From contig CALVVU010000001.1 of assembly GCA_944363975.1 (NCBI GenBank), positions 186,001 through 250,000 on the forward strand: a stretch of 64,000 nt of DNA, given 5' to 3'. Source of the stretch: Candidatus Coprovivens excrementavium (GTDB lineage Bacteria; Bacillota_I; Bacilli_A; RF39; UBA660). The translations under genes and the position numbers were made by a program. The notes under the pieces are model-generated. The model worked only from the letters and a program-made list of their open reading frames with translations, was not told the origin of the DNA and made no database searches. This document shows positions 35,159-47,480 of the stretch, one piece after another (within the stretch, counting starts at the first letter, position 1; each line of letters starts with the position of its first letter).

Positions 35159-37313
35159 AAGCATTTTTTATTAAACTTAGTTGAACTTTTTGCTTTGCTA
35201 GGTCAATATCTGAGACATAGCATGTAACGATGTCACCAACATGAACGATGTCGTTAGGATTTTTAACAAAAGATTTGCTCATTTTTGAAATATGAATTAA
35301 GCCGTCATCGTGTAAACCTATATCGACGAAAGCACCAAAAGAAGCTACATTACGTACTGTTCCTTGTAGTTCCATACCAATTTTTAAATCTTCAAGATGA
35401 AGAATATCGCTCTTTAAAATTGGTGCTTCTAATTCGTCACGTGGGTCAAGACCGGGATTTAATAGTTCTTTTAAGATGTCTTCAATTGTATAGATATCAC
35501 TATTTAATTCTTGAGATAGTTTTAAAGCATTTTGAGATTTTATTTTCTCTTTAAATTCTGATGAATTAATATCTTTAATATCTAATTGTAATTTAGATAA
35601 TAATTTATTTGTCACATCATAACTTTCAGGGTGAATACCTGTTTTGTCTAAAGGATTAATACCATCAGGTATACGAAGGAATCCGATTGATTGTTCATAC
35701 ACTTTGGATGACATACCTTTAACTTTTTTTATTTCTTCACGAGAGGTAAATTTTTGCTCTTCTTTGGCTTTATATAAATTTTCAATAACTGACTTAGTTA
35801 AGCCGGAAACATATTTAAGAATACTTTTTGAAGCAGTGTTGATGTTTACACCTACTTCGTTAACTACCTTGGAAGTTGTAAAGTTAAGTGCTTCTGTCAA
35901 ATCATGTTGATTGACATCATATTGATATTCACCAACACCAATTGACTTAGGATCAATTTTTACTAATTCTGATAATGGGTCTTGAAGTCGACGGCCAATA
36001 GATACAGCACTTCTTTTTTCAACTGCTAAATCAGGGAACTCTTCAATTGCTAGTTTAGAAGCACTATAAATTGAAGCTCCTGCTTCAGATGTAATCACGT
36101 ATTTACAATTTAAATTGTATTCTTTGATTAAATCAGCACAAAATTTTTCTGATTCACGTGATGCTGTTCCATTACCGATAGATATAATGTCAACTTTATA
36201 TTTTTCGATTAAGTTTTTGACAATTACTTTACTTTGTTCAAGGTATTTATCTTGGTTGGAGCCATTTAGAAAAGGCTTGATGACTGTTGAATCTAGGTAT
36301 TTACCGTTTTTATCTACAACAGCTAACTTACAACCATTGACATATCCAGGGTCAAAACCAAGAACAATCATTCCTTTTATTGGTCTTGTTAATAATAGAT
36401 GTTCTAAATTAGTTGAGAAAGTATCGATTGCTTGTTTATCAGCTTTTTCAGTTAATTCACTACGTATTTCTCTTTCAATACTAGGTAAAATTAGTCTTTT
36501 TAGTGAATCTTTAATAGCATTTTTTACTAAATCAACAACAAAAGATTCTTTGTTTTTAATTAATTTATTTTCTAAATAATTTTGAATTGTATCGATATCC
36601 ATATCAATAGAGACTGAAAGTATTTTTTCTTTTTCACCACGATTTAGAGCTAAAACACGGTAGTGTTTAATGTATTTAACACTGTCTGTAAAATCATAAT
36701 ACATTTCATATAATCGATGTTCGTCTTGAGCATTTTTCTTTAATTTAGAAGAAATCGTAGCATTATTATATACTTGGTAACGAATCCATTTACGATATGA
36801 AGCATTATCGCTTACCCATTCGGCAATAATATAACTAGCTCCTTCTAAAGCCTTAGATGTATCTGGTACTTGTTCAGTAATGAACTTTTCAGCTATTTTT
36901 TCTAAAGTACCACTAGTTGGAAAAGACATTATCATCTTGGCTAATGGCTCTAAGCCATTCTTTATGGCTTCACTAGCTTTTGTTTTCTTCTTTTCTTTAA
37001 ATGGACGATATATGTCTTCTACTTCAGTTAATTTAGTACAATTTAAAATAGCTTCTTTCAATTCAGGAGTCAACATTTCCTTTTCTTCAATTAAACGAAT
37101 AACATCATTTTTTCGATTTAGTAAATTTTCTTGATATTTATACTGTTCTTCGATTGTTCTTATTTGATCTTCGTTTAAATTGCCGGTTTTTTCTTTACGA
37201 TAACGAGCTATAAAAGGAATTGTTGCTCCTTCTGATAACATTGTTAAAACTTCTTTAATTTGATTTTCTTGTAAATTTAGAGTCTTTACAAGATATTTTA
37301 TTACTTCTTCCAT
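35157..37313 (-). CDS. tex: Tex-family S1 RNA-binding protein
   Basis: The 718-residue cytoplasmic nucleic-acid-binding protein affects transcription and RNA turnover. The order is: N-terminal helix-turn-helix part with FIARYRKEKTGNL, YqgF/RNase-H-like domain (VLGFDPGYVNGCKLAVVDK), helix-hairpin-helix pair (GVNINTASKSIL, EIKKVKGMSSK) and a C-terminal S1 domain (~residues 645-715, GTVRNVASFGAFVDIGLHDD). The start is ATG 37313, behind GGTGA; the GTG nine bases upstream is part of that site. Length is typical. It is last in a run with the yihY and sensor genes but has its own terminator. Confidence 0.93.
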   Translation of the reverse strand: MEEVIKYLVKTLNLQENQIKEVLTMLSEGATIPFIARYRKEKTGNLNEDQIRTIEEQYKYQENLLNRKNDVIRLIEEKEMLTPELKEAILNCTKLTEVEDIYRPFKEKKKTKASEAIKNGLEPLAKMIMSFPTSGTLEKIAEKFITEQVPDTSKALEGASYIIAEWVSDNASYRKWIRYQVYNNATISSKLKKNAQDEHRLYEMYYDFTDSVKYIKHYRVLALNRGEKEKILSVSIDMDIDTIQNYLENKLIKNKESFVVDLVKNAIKDSLKRLILPSIEREIRSELTEKADKQAIDTFSTNLEHLLLTRPIKGMIVLGFDPGYVNGCKLAVVDKNGKYLDSTVIKPFLNGSNQDKYLEQSKVIVKNLIEKYKVDIISIGNGTASRESEKFCADLIKEYNLNCKYVITSEAGASIYSASKLAIEEFPDLAVEKRSAVSIGRRLQDPLSELVKIDPKSIGVGEYQYDVNQHDLTEALNFTTSKVVNEVGVNINTASKSILKYVSGLTKSVIENLYKAKEEQKFTSREEIKKVKGMSSKVYEQSIGFLRIPDGINPLDKTGIHPESYDVTNKLLSKLQLDIKDINSSEFKEKIKSQNALKLSQELNSDIYTIEDILKELLNPGLDPRDELEAPILKSDILHLEDLKIGMELQGTVRNVASFGAFVDIGLHDDGLIHISKMSKSFVKNPNDIVHVGDIVTCYVSDIDLAKQKVQLSLIKNA

Positions 37314-37366
37314 TTTAATCACCAGTTTCTATTATATCAAAAGATATTGATTTAAAGAATAAAAAA

Positions 37367-37390
37367 ACAAGATATTATTTATTATCTTGT
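37367..37390 (-). terminator. Terminator of the sensor/yihY operon
   Basis: ACAAGATA/TATCTTGT with an eight-base loop overlaps the yihY stop codon; on the minus strand seven T follow. Confidence 0.75.
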
Positions 37391-38301
37391 TCTTCTTTTT
37401 TTATTTTTTTATTTTTTGGTTCTTCTTCTATTACTGGAGCACTTTTAGCTGATTCTTCAATTACTTTACTTATTTCAATTACGCCGGTTTTTTCTAGTTC
37501 TTCGTGGTAATTCATAGCCATACCAATAACAAAGGCATATGACAATAAATAAACCCATAACATTAGAATTACGATATTAGCTAAACTCCCATAGAAGACA
37601 GAGTAATTGGCATAATTAGATATATAATATGAATACAAGGATGTAATAGCTATCCAAGTTATAGTCGTAAAGATAGCTCCTCCATTAACATTTCGGCTTG
37701 GTATTTTTCGATCAGGAGCCATTGTGTAAATTGTCTTAATAAAGAAGAATATAATTAACCAAGAAATAGGTCCATTTAACAATTTAATACAATTAACTAC
37801 TATTTCAGTTGTTTCACTATCTAAGTTGAAATAATGTAATAAATCTATAATACTAGTACCTAGTAAAGGAACAGCTAAAACGAATAATAGAAGAATAACA
37901 ATAACTAATTCCATTATTATTGCTTTAAGTCTTCTTTTAAAGAAACCAGAGTCTTTAATACCATATATTGTATTTGAAGCGATAATAATAGATGACATTC
38001 CATTACTAGCAATAAAATATCCAATACCTAATGTTATAAAGAAAGTCGGAGTTATTTTAGTTGCTGTTATAATAGGTGCTACTAACTCTGCAACATCTGA
38101 ACTTAAAACATTGGATATTAAATTCTGAACTAAGTCATTAGAAATATTTAAATATGAGCAGGCATATCCTATTAAAGTAACAGTTGGAACTACAGATAGA
38201 AAAAGGAAGAATGCTACTTGTCCGGGTAGAACAAGCATTTCAGGACGCCAAAAAGCCTTCCAAAATCTTTCGAAGAAGTTTCTTTTTCTTCTTTTTTTCA
38301 T
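37375..38301 (-). CDS. YihY/BrkB-family integral membrane protein
   Basis: The 308-residue protein has about six membrane helices and the family marks LPGQVAFFLFLSVVPTVTLIGY near residue 22 and SYYISNYANYSVFYGSLANIVILMLWVYL near 225. The last ~35 residues are charged and cytoplasmic (EEEPKNKKIKKEEQ). Function of the family is unsettled; it was once misread as RNase BN. It follows the GGDEF-type sensor gene with only two bases between them and a GAGGAAG site inside the upstream gene. Confidence 0.88.
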   Translation of the reverse strand: MKKRRKRNFFERFWKAFWRPEMLVLPGQVAFFLFLSVVPTVTLIGYACSYLNISNDLVQNLISNVLSSDVAELVAPIITATKITPTFFITLGIGYFIASNGMSSIIIASNTIYGIKDSGFFKRRLKAIIMELVIVILLLFVLAVPLLGTSIIDLLHYFNLDSETTEIVVNCIKLLNGPISWLIIFFFIKTIYTMAPDRKIPSRNVNGGAIFTTITWIAITSLYSYYISNYANYSVFYGSLANIVILMLWVYLLSYAFVIGMAMNYHEELEKTGVIEISKVIEESAKSAPVIEEEPKNKKIKKEEQDNK

Positions 38302-38302
38302 T

Positions 38303-40348
38303 TTATTCTTCCTCTAATTCAGCTTTTTTAGCACGCATATCTTCGACTGATTCATTAATTGAGTCTTCAATAGTTTTCATATCATTCGTTATCATACTGT
38401 AGCCAATTGCTGCTCCGTGTTCATAAGGCAGATTTTTAAATTCTTTATAAAGTTTTCTAATGTAACTGACAACTTGTTTTTCTTGATAACCAACTAAGTA
38501 AATTAGGTATTCATTACCATCAGTACGCATAATATCAGTATTATCTAATTGAGTTTTTATTAAAACATTAGCAGCTGCTTTTATTTGAGCATCACCTTGT
38601 TCATAACCAAGTGTATCATTAATACTACGAACCTGATTTAAATCAATTATTATAGTTGCTTGAGGATAGATAGTATTTTTATTCCAGTTACCTATATTTT
38701 CATTTAAATAATTTCTATTTTTCAAAGATGTTAATTGATCAATATATTTTAGCTTATCTTCTTTCTTTATCTTTTTGACTATCTTAATACGTTTAGTTGA
38801 ACGATATACTAGATATAAAATAATTATAAAGACAATGATTACAAAAATTGAATATTTGGCTACTTTACTTAGGATTGTACCAGAACGCATTGTATATGAA
38901 TGGTTATAATTGCCTTTAATTTTAATTTCTTTTGGATCTAATGTTTGAATATATTTAGTAAATAACAAATTAAAGGTTTCGTTATTTTGAGCATAGAAGT
39001 TATATGTATCTGATAATGTATTACTATATCTAACTAGATAATCACTTAAATATGATTTTTTATAATAATTATAGACTTCGTCATCTAGGACAAAGACATT
39101 ATTTTTACGAGCAAGTTTTTTTAAGTCTTTTTCATCTTCATATGTTTTGATTTTAACACCACCAAGAGATGTTAAATATCTTTCAAGTATACTATTTTTT
39201 TGAACATATACTGTCTCTCCTGATAAAGATGAAATAGAATTAATAATAAGTGGATTTTCTTCTGGCGCTACAACAACGAAAGAAATATTCATAAGAGATC
39301 CTATTTCTTGATATTTAGAATCTAAATTGTAATAATTGTAAAATAAATCGATCTTTTTATTAGCAATAGCTTCAGTAAATTTGGCAAAGTTTTTATATCT
39401 AATTGATTTAAATTCGGTATTACTAAACTCACTGAATCTAGTTAGGTATTCGCTTACAATTCCACCATATGTTCCACTAATTAAGACTTCATATGGACTA
39501 TTATCTACGAAGCCATAGTTATAAGTATCAGCTTGGATACTATCTATTTCTTTATCAGAAATAGATAAAGCTTCAACAAAAGTATTTAGTTCATTTTGAT
39601 TAATTGATGTTGATAAGTTTTCTTTTTCCCATTGATAGAAATATTTTTTTATAATACTACTAAAAGTATCATTTTCTTTAGTTTCAAAAATAAAGTATTT
39701 ATTTAAGTCACTAGCATGGAAATCAATATAATAATTAGATGTTAATATTGATGTTAGGTTTTCTTCTAATGGAATAAAAGCAACTTCAATATTTTCTCCA
39801 CTTTCTAAGGCTTCAAAGATATTAGTAGATGTTTCATAAGTATTTAAAATAGTATTATTAACGTCACTTAAGTATTGAGAAATAATTTTTTCATCACTTG
39901 TTAATATACCAATTTTGCGATTACTTAATTGAGATATATTGCTCATGTTAATCTTTTCTTTACTTATAACTACATAATGTTCAGTATAGAAAGTTACATC
40001 AGAGTCGTCTAAATCATAGACAACTTTAAACGATCCACTACCAACTTCTTCACCTAAGTTATAAGTTATTTCATTAACATTTAAATTATATTCTGTTTCT
40101 AGACTTTTTATAAAATCAAAAAATACACCATTACCGGATTTTCCAAATATATCTAAATTATTTGGTACATTAATGTTTTGAACAACATTAACATTTTCGG
40201 TAATCCATTCTTTTTCTTCAACAGTTAACTTGTTTTCATCATTTACAATTTTGTATGTGATAATACCAAGAATAGCAATAGCTAATATAGCTAGAATAAT
40301 TATAATTACTATTCTTTTATTTATTTTCATTTTTTTCATATTAATCAT
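38303..40348 (-). CDS. Membrane sensor: periplasmic-binding-protein-like domains plus degenerate GGDEF
   Basis: The 681-residue protein begins with a membrane helix (~13-34). Two extracellular solute-binding-like lobes follow (SNRKIGILTSDEKIISQYL near 145; GFVDNSPYEVLISGTYGG near 290). A second helix lies at ~505-527, and a cytoplasmic GGDEF domain completes it (TIIIDLNQVRSINDTLGYEQGDAQ, then MRTDGNEYLIYL). The signature GGDEF reads DGNEY, so the metal and substrate Gly-Asp are changed and cyclase activity is doubtful. It could bind GTP or c-di-GMP as a receptor. It is preceded by an overlapping anchored protein and followed by yihY. Confidence 0.8.
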   Translation of the reverse strand: MINMKKMKINKRIVIIIILAILAIAILGIITYKIVNDENKLTVEEKEWITENVNVVQNINVPNNLDIFGKSGNGVFFDFIKSLETEYNLNVNEITYNLGEEVGSGSFKVVYDLDDSDVTFYTEHYVVISKEKINMSNISQLSNRKIGILTSDEKIISQYLSDVNNTILNTYETSTNIFEALESGENIEVAFIPLEENLTSILTSNYYIDFHASDLNKYFIFETKENDTFSSIIKKYFYQWEKENLSTSINQNELNTFVEALSISDKEIDSIQADTYNYGFVDNSPYEVLISGTYGGIVSEYLTRFSEFSNTEFKSIRYKNFAKFTEAIANKKIDLFYNYYNLDSKYQEIGSLMNISFVVVAPEENPLIINSISSLSGETVYVQKNSILERYLTSLGGVKIKTYEDEKDLKKLARKNNVFVLDDEVYNYYKKSYLSDYLVRYSNTLSDTYNFYAQNNETFNLLFTKYIQTLDPKEIKIKGNYNHSYTMRSGTILSKVAKYSIFVIIVFIIILYLVYRSTKRIKIVKKIKKEDKLKYIDQLTSLKNRNYLNENIGNWNKNTIYPQATIIIDLNQVRSINDTLGYEQGDAQIKAAANVLIKTQLDNTDIMRTDGNEYLIYLVGYQEKQVVSYIRKLYKEFKNLPYEHGAAIGYSMITNDMKTIEDSINESVEDMRAKKAELEEE

Positions 40349-40862
40349 CTTTCTCGGTAGCGGATGAATCAGTCTTTGTATCTGTTACTTGACGATTATT
40401 ATTCCATTTTAAGCCACTACCATTTTTGTTTTTGGCACCTGAAATAATAAAGCCATCACTTGATTCTGTTGATTCTTTCTTTAATGTTATATTAAAGTCG
40501 TAAAAATTTTGTTCGTCCTCAGAGAATTCTTCTAGTGATTTTAAGGCTATACTTTCAGCTTCTACTAAATCAACATTTTCTTGGAATTGGAAAGTTATAT
40601 ATATTATTTTACCAGTTATAATCAAGTCAACTGATTTTACTTTATCGTTATTGGCTTGGTTATGTTCAAAATCATTTTGACGTGATTCTGAAATTTGATA
40701 ATTTTCTATTCCTTCTAACCTATTACCATATTTATCATTTCCATTTCCAACATAAAAGCATTGAATTAATACTGTTACTATTAGTATCACACATACTATA
40801 ACAACCGCCATTAAAATTGTAAAAACTCGATGTTCTTTGTAGAATTTTTTAATTTTTTTCAT
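40341..40862 (-). CDS. Membrane-anchored protein of unknown function, partner of the sensor gene
   Basis: The 173-residue product has one N-terminal helix (~13-35, VFTILMAVVIVCVILIVTVL) and an extracellular alpha/beta domain containing VDLIITGKIIYITFQFQ and EAESIALKSLEEFSEDEQNF. The C-terminus is Thr/Asp-rich and disordered. The gene overlaps the start of the sensor gene by eight bases, so they should be made together. It may bind or present the sensor's ligand, which is inference from position only. Confidence 0.65.
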   Translation of the reverse strand: MKKIKKFYKEHRVFTILMAVVIVCVILIVTVLIQCFYVGNGNDKYGNRLEGIENYQISESRQNDFEHNQANNDKVKSVDLIITGKIIYITFQFQENVDLVEAESIALKSLEEFSEDEQNFYDFNITLKKESTESSDGFIISGAKNKNGSGLKWNNNRQVTDTKTDSSATEKDD

Positions 40863-41013
40863 TCTTTTCCCACCTCTTTTAGGTACTTAAATTATACTAC
40901 ATTATGTGTGTATAAGCAATTGTTTACGTCTTTTTACATTATATGCCAAATAGAAAATTTGACTTTATGATTATTAAATTTTATTATATATCTTCAAGAG
41001 AAAGGGGTTTTTT

Positions 41014-44998
<3,985 letters not shown>

Positions 44999-45013
44999 AC
45001 TTTTTCCTTCTTC

Positions 45014-47098
45014 CTAAATCTTTTTGATACTTTTATGATTTTTTAATAATTTTCGAATGCCATAATTTTTAGCAAAAGCAACACTTATAAAATCGCCATT
45101 TACTTCAGTTACGACACCTCTTCCATATATTGTGTGCATTATTATATCTCCGATTGCGAAATTAACTTCACCTTCAGAATGATATAGATTTTCTTTATTT
45201 ATTTGTTCTTCTGGTAACATCCTTTCATTTTCAACTTCGATTAATTCAGGAGCTATTTCTTTAATGAATCTACTTGGAGGATTTATTACATCTTTACCAT
45301 ATAACATTCGACGTTTGGCATTTGATATAAATAATTTTTCCTTAGCTCTTGTAATTCCAACATAACATAGTCTTCTTTCTTCTTCAAGCCCTTCAGCAGA
45401 AAAGGAATTTTGATGAGGGAAAATACCATCTTCCATACCTATTAAGAAAACAACAGAAAATTCTAGACCTTTAGCACTATGAACAGTCATAAGAGTTACG
45501 ACATCATCTTGTTGTTGATGTTCCGATATATCAGCTATTAAACTTACTTCTTCTAAAAAATCTGACAATGATACTGAACCAGTTCTTTCTTCATAAGTTT
45601 TAGTAATTGATTTAAACTCTTCTAGGTTATCTAAGCGTAATTGACTTTCTAAACTATTATCGTTTTCATATTCTTGTCTTATTCCTGTTTCTTCAAGTAT
45701 TAGATCAATTAATTCAGTTAAAGTAATATTTTCACTCTCTTCAGTTAAATGAAGAATTAATTCTTTAAATATTTGTTCTTTACCTTTATTTATAGCTTGA
45801 AACATAGAAATATTTTGTTCTCGTGCTTCTTTTTCAAGTCTAGCTAAAGTAGATTCGCCAATTCCTCTTTTAGGAACATTTATTACTCGACGAAGACTTA
45901 TTTCGTCATTATTATTTAAAATTAACCTTAGGTAACAAATTAAATCTTTAATTTCTTTACGAGAATAGAAATAATAGCTTCCTACTACTTTGTAAGGAAT
46001 ATTGGCTTTTAAAAACATTTCTTCAACTAAACGAGCCTGGGCATTAGTTCTATATAGAACAGCAATATCGTTCTTTTTATATCCTTCTGCAAGAAGTTTT
46101 TTTATTTCATCCAAGACTAATTGAATTTCATGTTTATCATCATAAGCTCTTAAATATTTTGTTTTTGTTCCTTCTCCATTATTACTCCATAAATTTTTTT
46201 CTTTTCGTTCTTTATTATTTTTTATTACAGAGTTAGCTGTATCTAAAATATTTTTAGTAGAACGATAATTTTCTTCTAGAGAGATTACTTGAGCATTTTT
46301 ATAATCTTTTTCGAAATTTAAAATATTATGGAAGTTAGCACCTCTAAACATGTAAATAGATTGATCTGGGTCCCCAACAACAAAAATATTATTATATTTA
46401 TTAGCAAGTAAACGTGATAATTTATATTGAACATCGTTTGTATCTTGATATTCATCTATTAAAAGATATTTGAAACGATCTTGATAACTTTCAAGAATAT
46501 CTTTATTATTTAAGAATAACTTTACAGGAAGTAGTAATAAATCATCAAAATCAACGGAGTTATTTTTCTTTAAAATATCAATGTATTCATAATAAACTTT
46601 TTGAGCTATTTGGTCTTGAGGTGTATTAAAGAACTTCGTTATTTCATCATTAGTAAGCATCTCATTTTTTATACTACTTATACGATTTCTAATATAACCA
46701 GGTGTTGTTAATTTAGGATCATAACCATTATCTTTAATTATTTTTTTTATTATTGATAAAACATCATCACTATCTACGATAGAGAAATTACGATCTAATC
46801 CTAATAATGGAGCATTTTCTCTTATTATTCTTACTCCTAATGCATGAAATGTTCCAACAAAGGTATTATTATCTGGAACCAATGCTTCTAGACGTTCGCG
46901 CATTTCTTTAGCTGCTTTATTAGTAAAGGTTATTGCAAGAATATTATATGAGGGTATTCCTTGTTCTATTAAATAAGCGATTCTTGTAGTTAAGACTTTT
47001 GTTTTGCCTGATCCAGCACCAGCAATAACAAGACATGGTCCATTAACATGAAGAACTGCTTCTTTTTGTTTGTCGTTTAATCCGTTTAAAATGTTCAT
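45014..47098 (-). CDS. pcrA: ATP-dependent DNA helicase PcrA (UvrD/Rep family)
   Basis: This 694-residue superfamily-1 3'-5' helicase is used in repair and for clearing proteins and RNA from DNA. Its motifs in order are AGAGSGKTKVLTTRI (Walker A), LAITFTNKAAKEM (Ia), YLLIDEYQDTNDVQ (II), VVGDPDQSIYMFRGA (III), LEENYRST (IV), VTLMTVHSAKGLEF (V) and RRLCYVGITRAKEKLF (VI). Its C-terminal tail ends in RKLLKNHKSIKKI, a Tudor-like RNA-polymerase-binding end (GDIIMHTIYGRGVV). It is the first gene of the pcrA-NTase-ligA unit. Confidence 0.95.
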   Translation of the reverse strand: MNILNGLNDKQKEAVLHVNGPCLVIAGAGSGKTKVLTTRIAYLIEQGIPSYNILAITFTNKAAKEMRERLEALVPDNNTFVGTFHALGVRIIRENAPLLGLDRNFSIVDSDDVLSIIKKIIKDNGYDPKLTTPGYIRNRISSIKNEMLTNDEITKFFNTPQDQIAQKVYYEYIDILKKNNSVDFDDLLLLPVKLFLNNKDILESYQDRFKYLLIDEYQDTNDVQYKLSRLLANKYNNIFVVGDPDQSIYMFRGANFHNILNFEKDYKNAQVISLEENYRSTKNILDTANSVIKNNKERKEKNLWSNNGEGTKTKYLRAYDDKHEIQLVLDEIKKLLAEGYKKNDIAVLYRTNAQARLVEEMFLKANIPYKVVGSYYFYSRKEIKDLICYLRLILNNNDEISLRRVINVPKRGIGESTLARLEKEAREQNISMFQAINKGKEQIFKELILHLTEESENITLTELIDLILEETGIRQEYENDNSLESQLRLDNLEEFKSITKTYEERTGSVSLSDFLEEVSLIADISEHQQQDDVVTLMTVHSAKGLEFSVVFLIGMEDGIFPHQNSFSAEGLEEERRLCYVGITRAKEKLFISNAKRRMLYGKDVINPPSRFIKEIAPELIEVENERMLPEEQINKENLYHSEGEVNFAIGDIIMHTIYGRGVVTEVNGDFISVAFAKNYGIRKLLKNHKSIKKI

Positions 47099-47164
47099 GT
47101 TGTATCCCGCCTTTTGATTATTATATCATGTATAGTTATACTTTTTTCTTTTTTTCACTAAAAA

Positions 47165-47183
47165 AGAGTGTTTTAAACACTCT
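47165..47183 (-). terminator. Terminator after the 47.2-49.8 kb gene pair
   Basis: AGAGTGTTT/AAACACTCT inverted repeat around one T; on the minus strand it is followed by TTTTTAGTG. It lies 9 bases past the small gene's stop. Confidence 0.7.
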
Positions 47184-47192
47184 ATTATATTA

Positions 47193-47480
47193 TTATAAAT
47201 ATTCCATTATAGCGACATTTTTTTCTAATTTAGCAATTAAATCATCACGATCATATTTAGAAAAAATCTCTTCGAACAATTTAGGATTCATTAAAAACAT
47301 ATTGTAAAATTTGACAAAAGCATCGACATAGTTTTTAACACCTAAATCTTTTAAATAATTGATATTTGTAGTTATAGTTTCTTGCTCTTCAATTAATTTT
47401 CCAAGAGCAAGCTCAGGAATATTTTCTTTAAAATTTTTTATAGTTTCTTCATCAAAACCTAAATCTTTTAAATACATCAT
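47193..47480 (-). CDS. Small helical protein of unknown function
   Basis: The 95-residue protein has an ATG that overlaps the last base of the upstream large gene, so the two are translationally coupled. It is all-helical, with YLKDLGFDEETIKNFKEN at the N-terminus and a later NYLKDLGVKNYVDAFVKFY, i.e. the L-K-D-L-G element occurs twice. Similar helix pairs with an alternation of leucines occur in the upstream protein (ILRAKGINDKLIVKYIKE). It may be a detached repeat unit or partner of that protein. No family is recognised. Confidence 0.65.
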   Translation of the reverse strand: MMYLKDLGFDEETIKNFKENIPELALGKLIEEQETITTNINYLKDLGVKNYVDAFVKFYNMFLMNPKLFEEIFSKYDRDDLIAKLEKNVAIMEYL

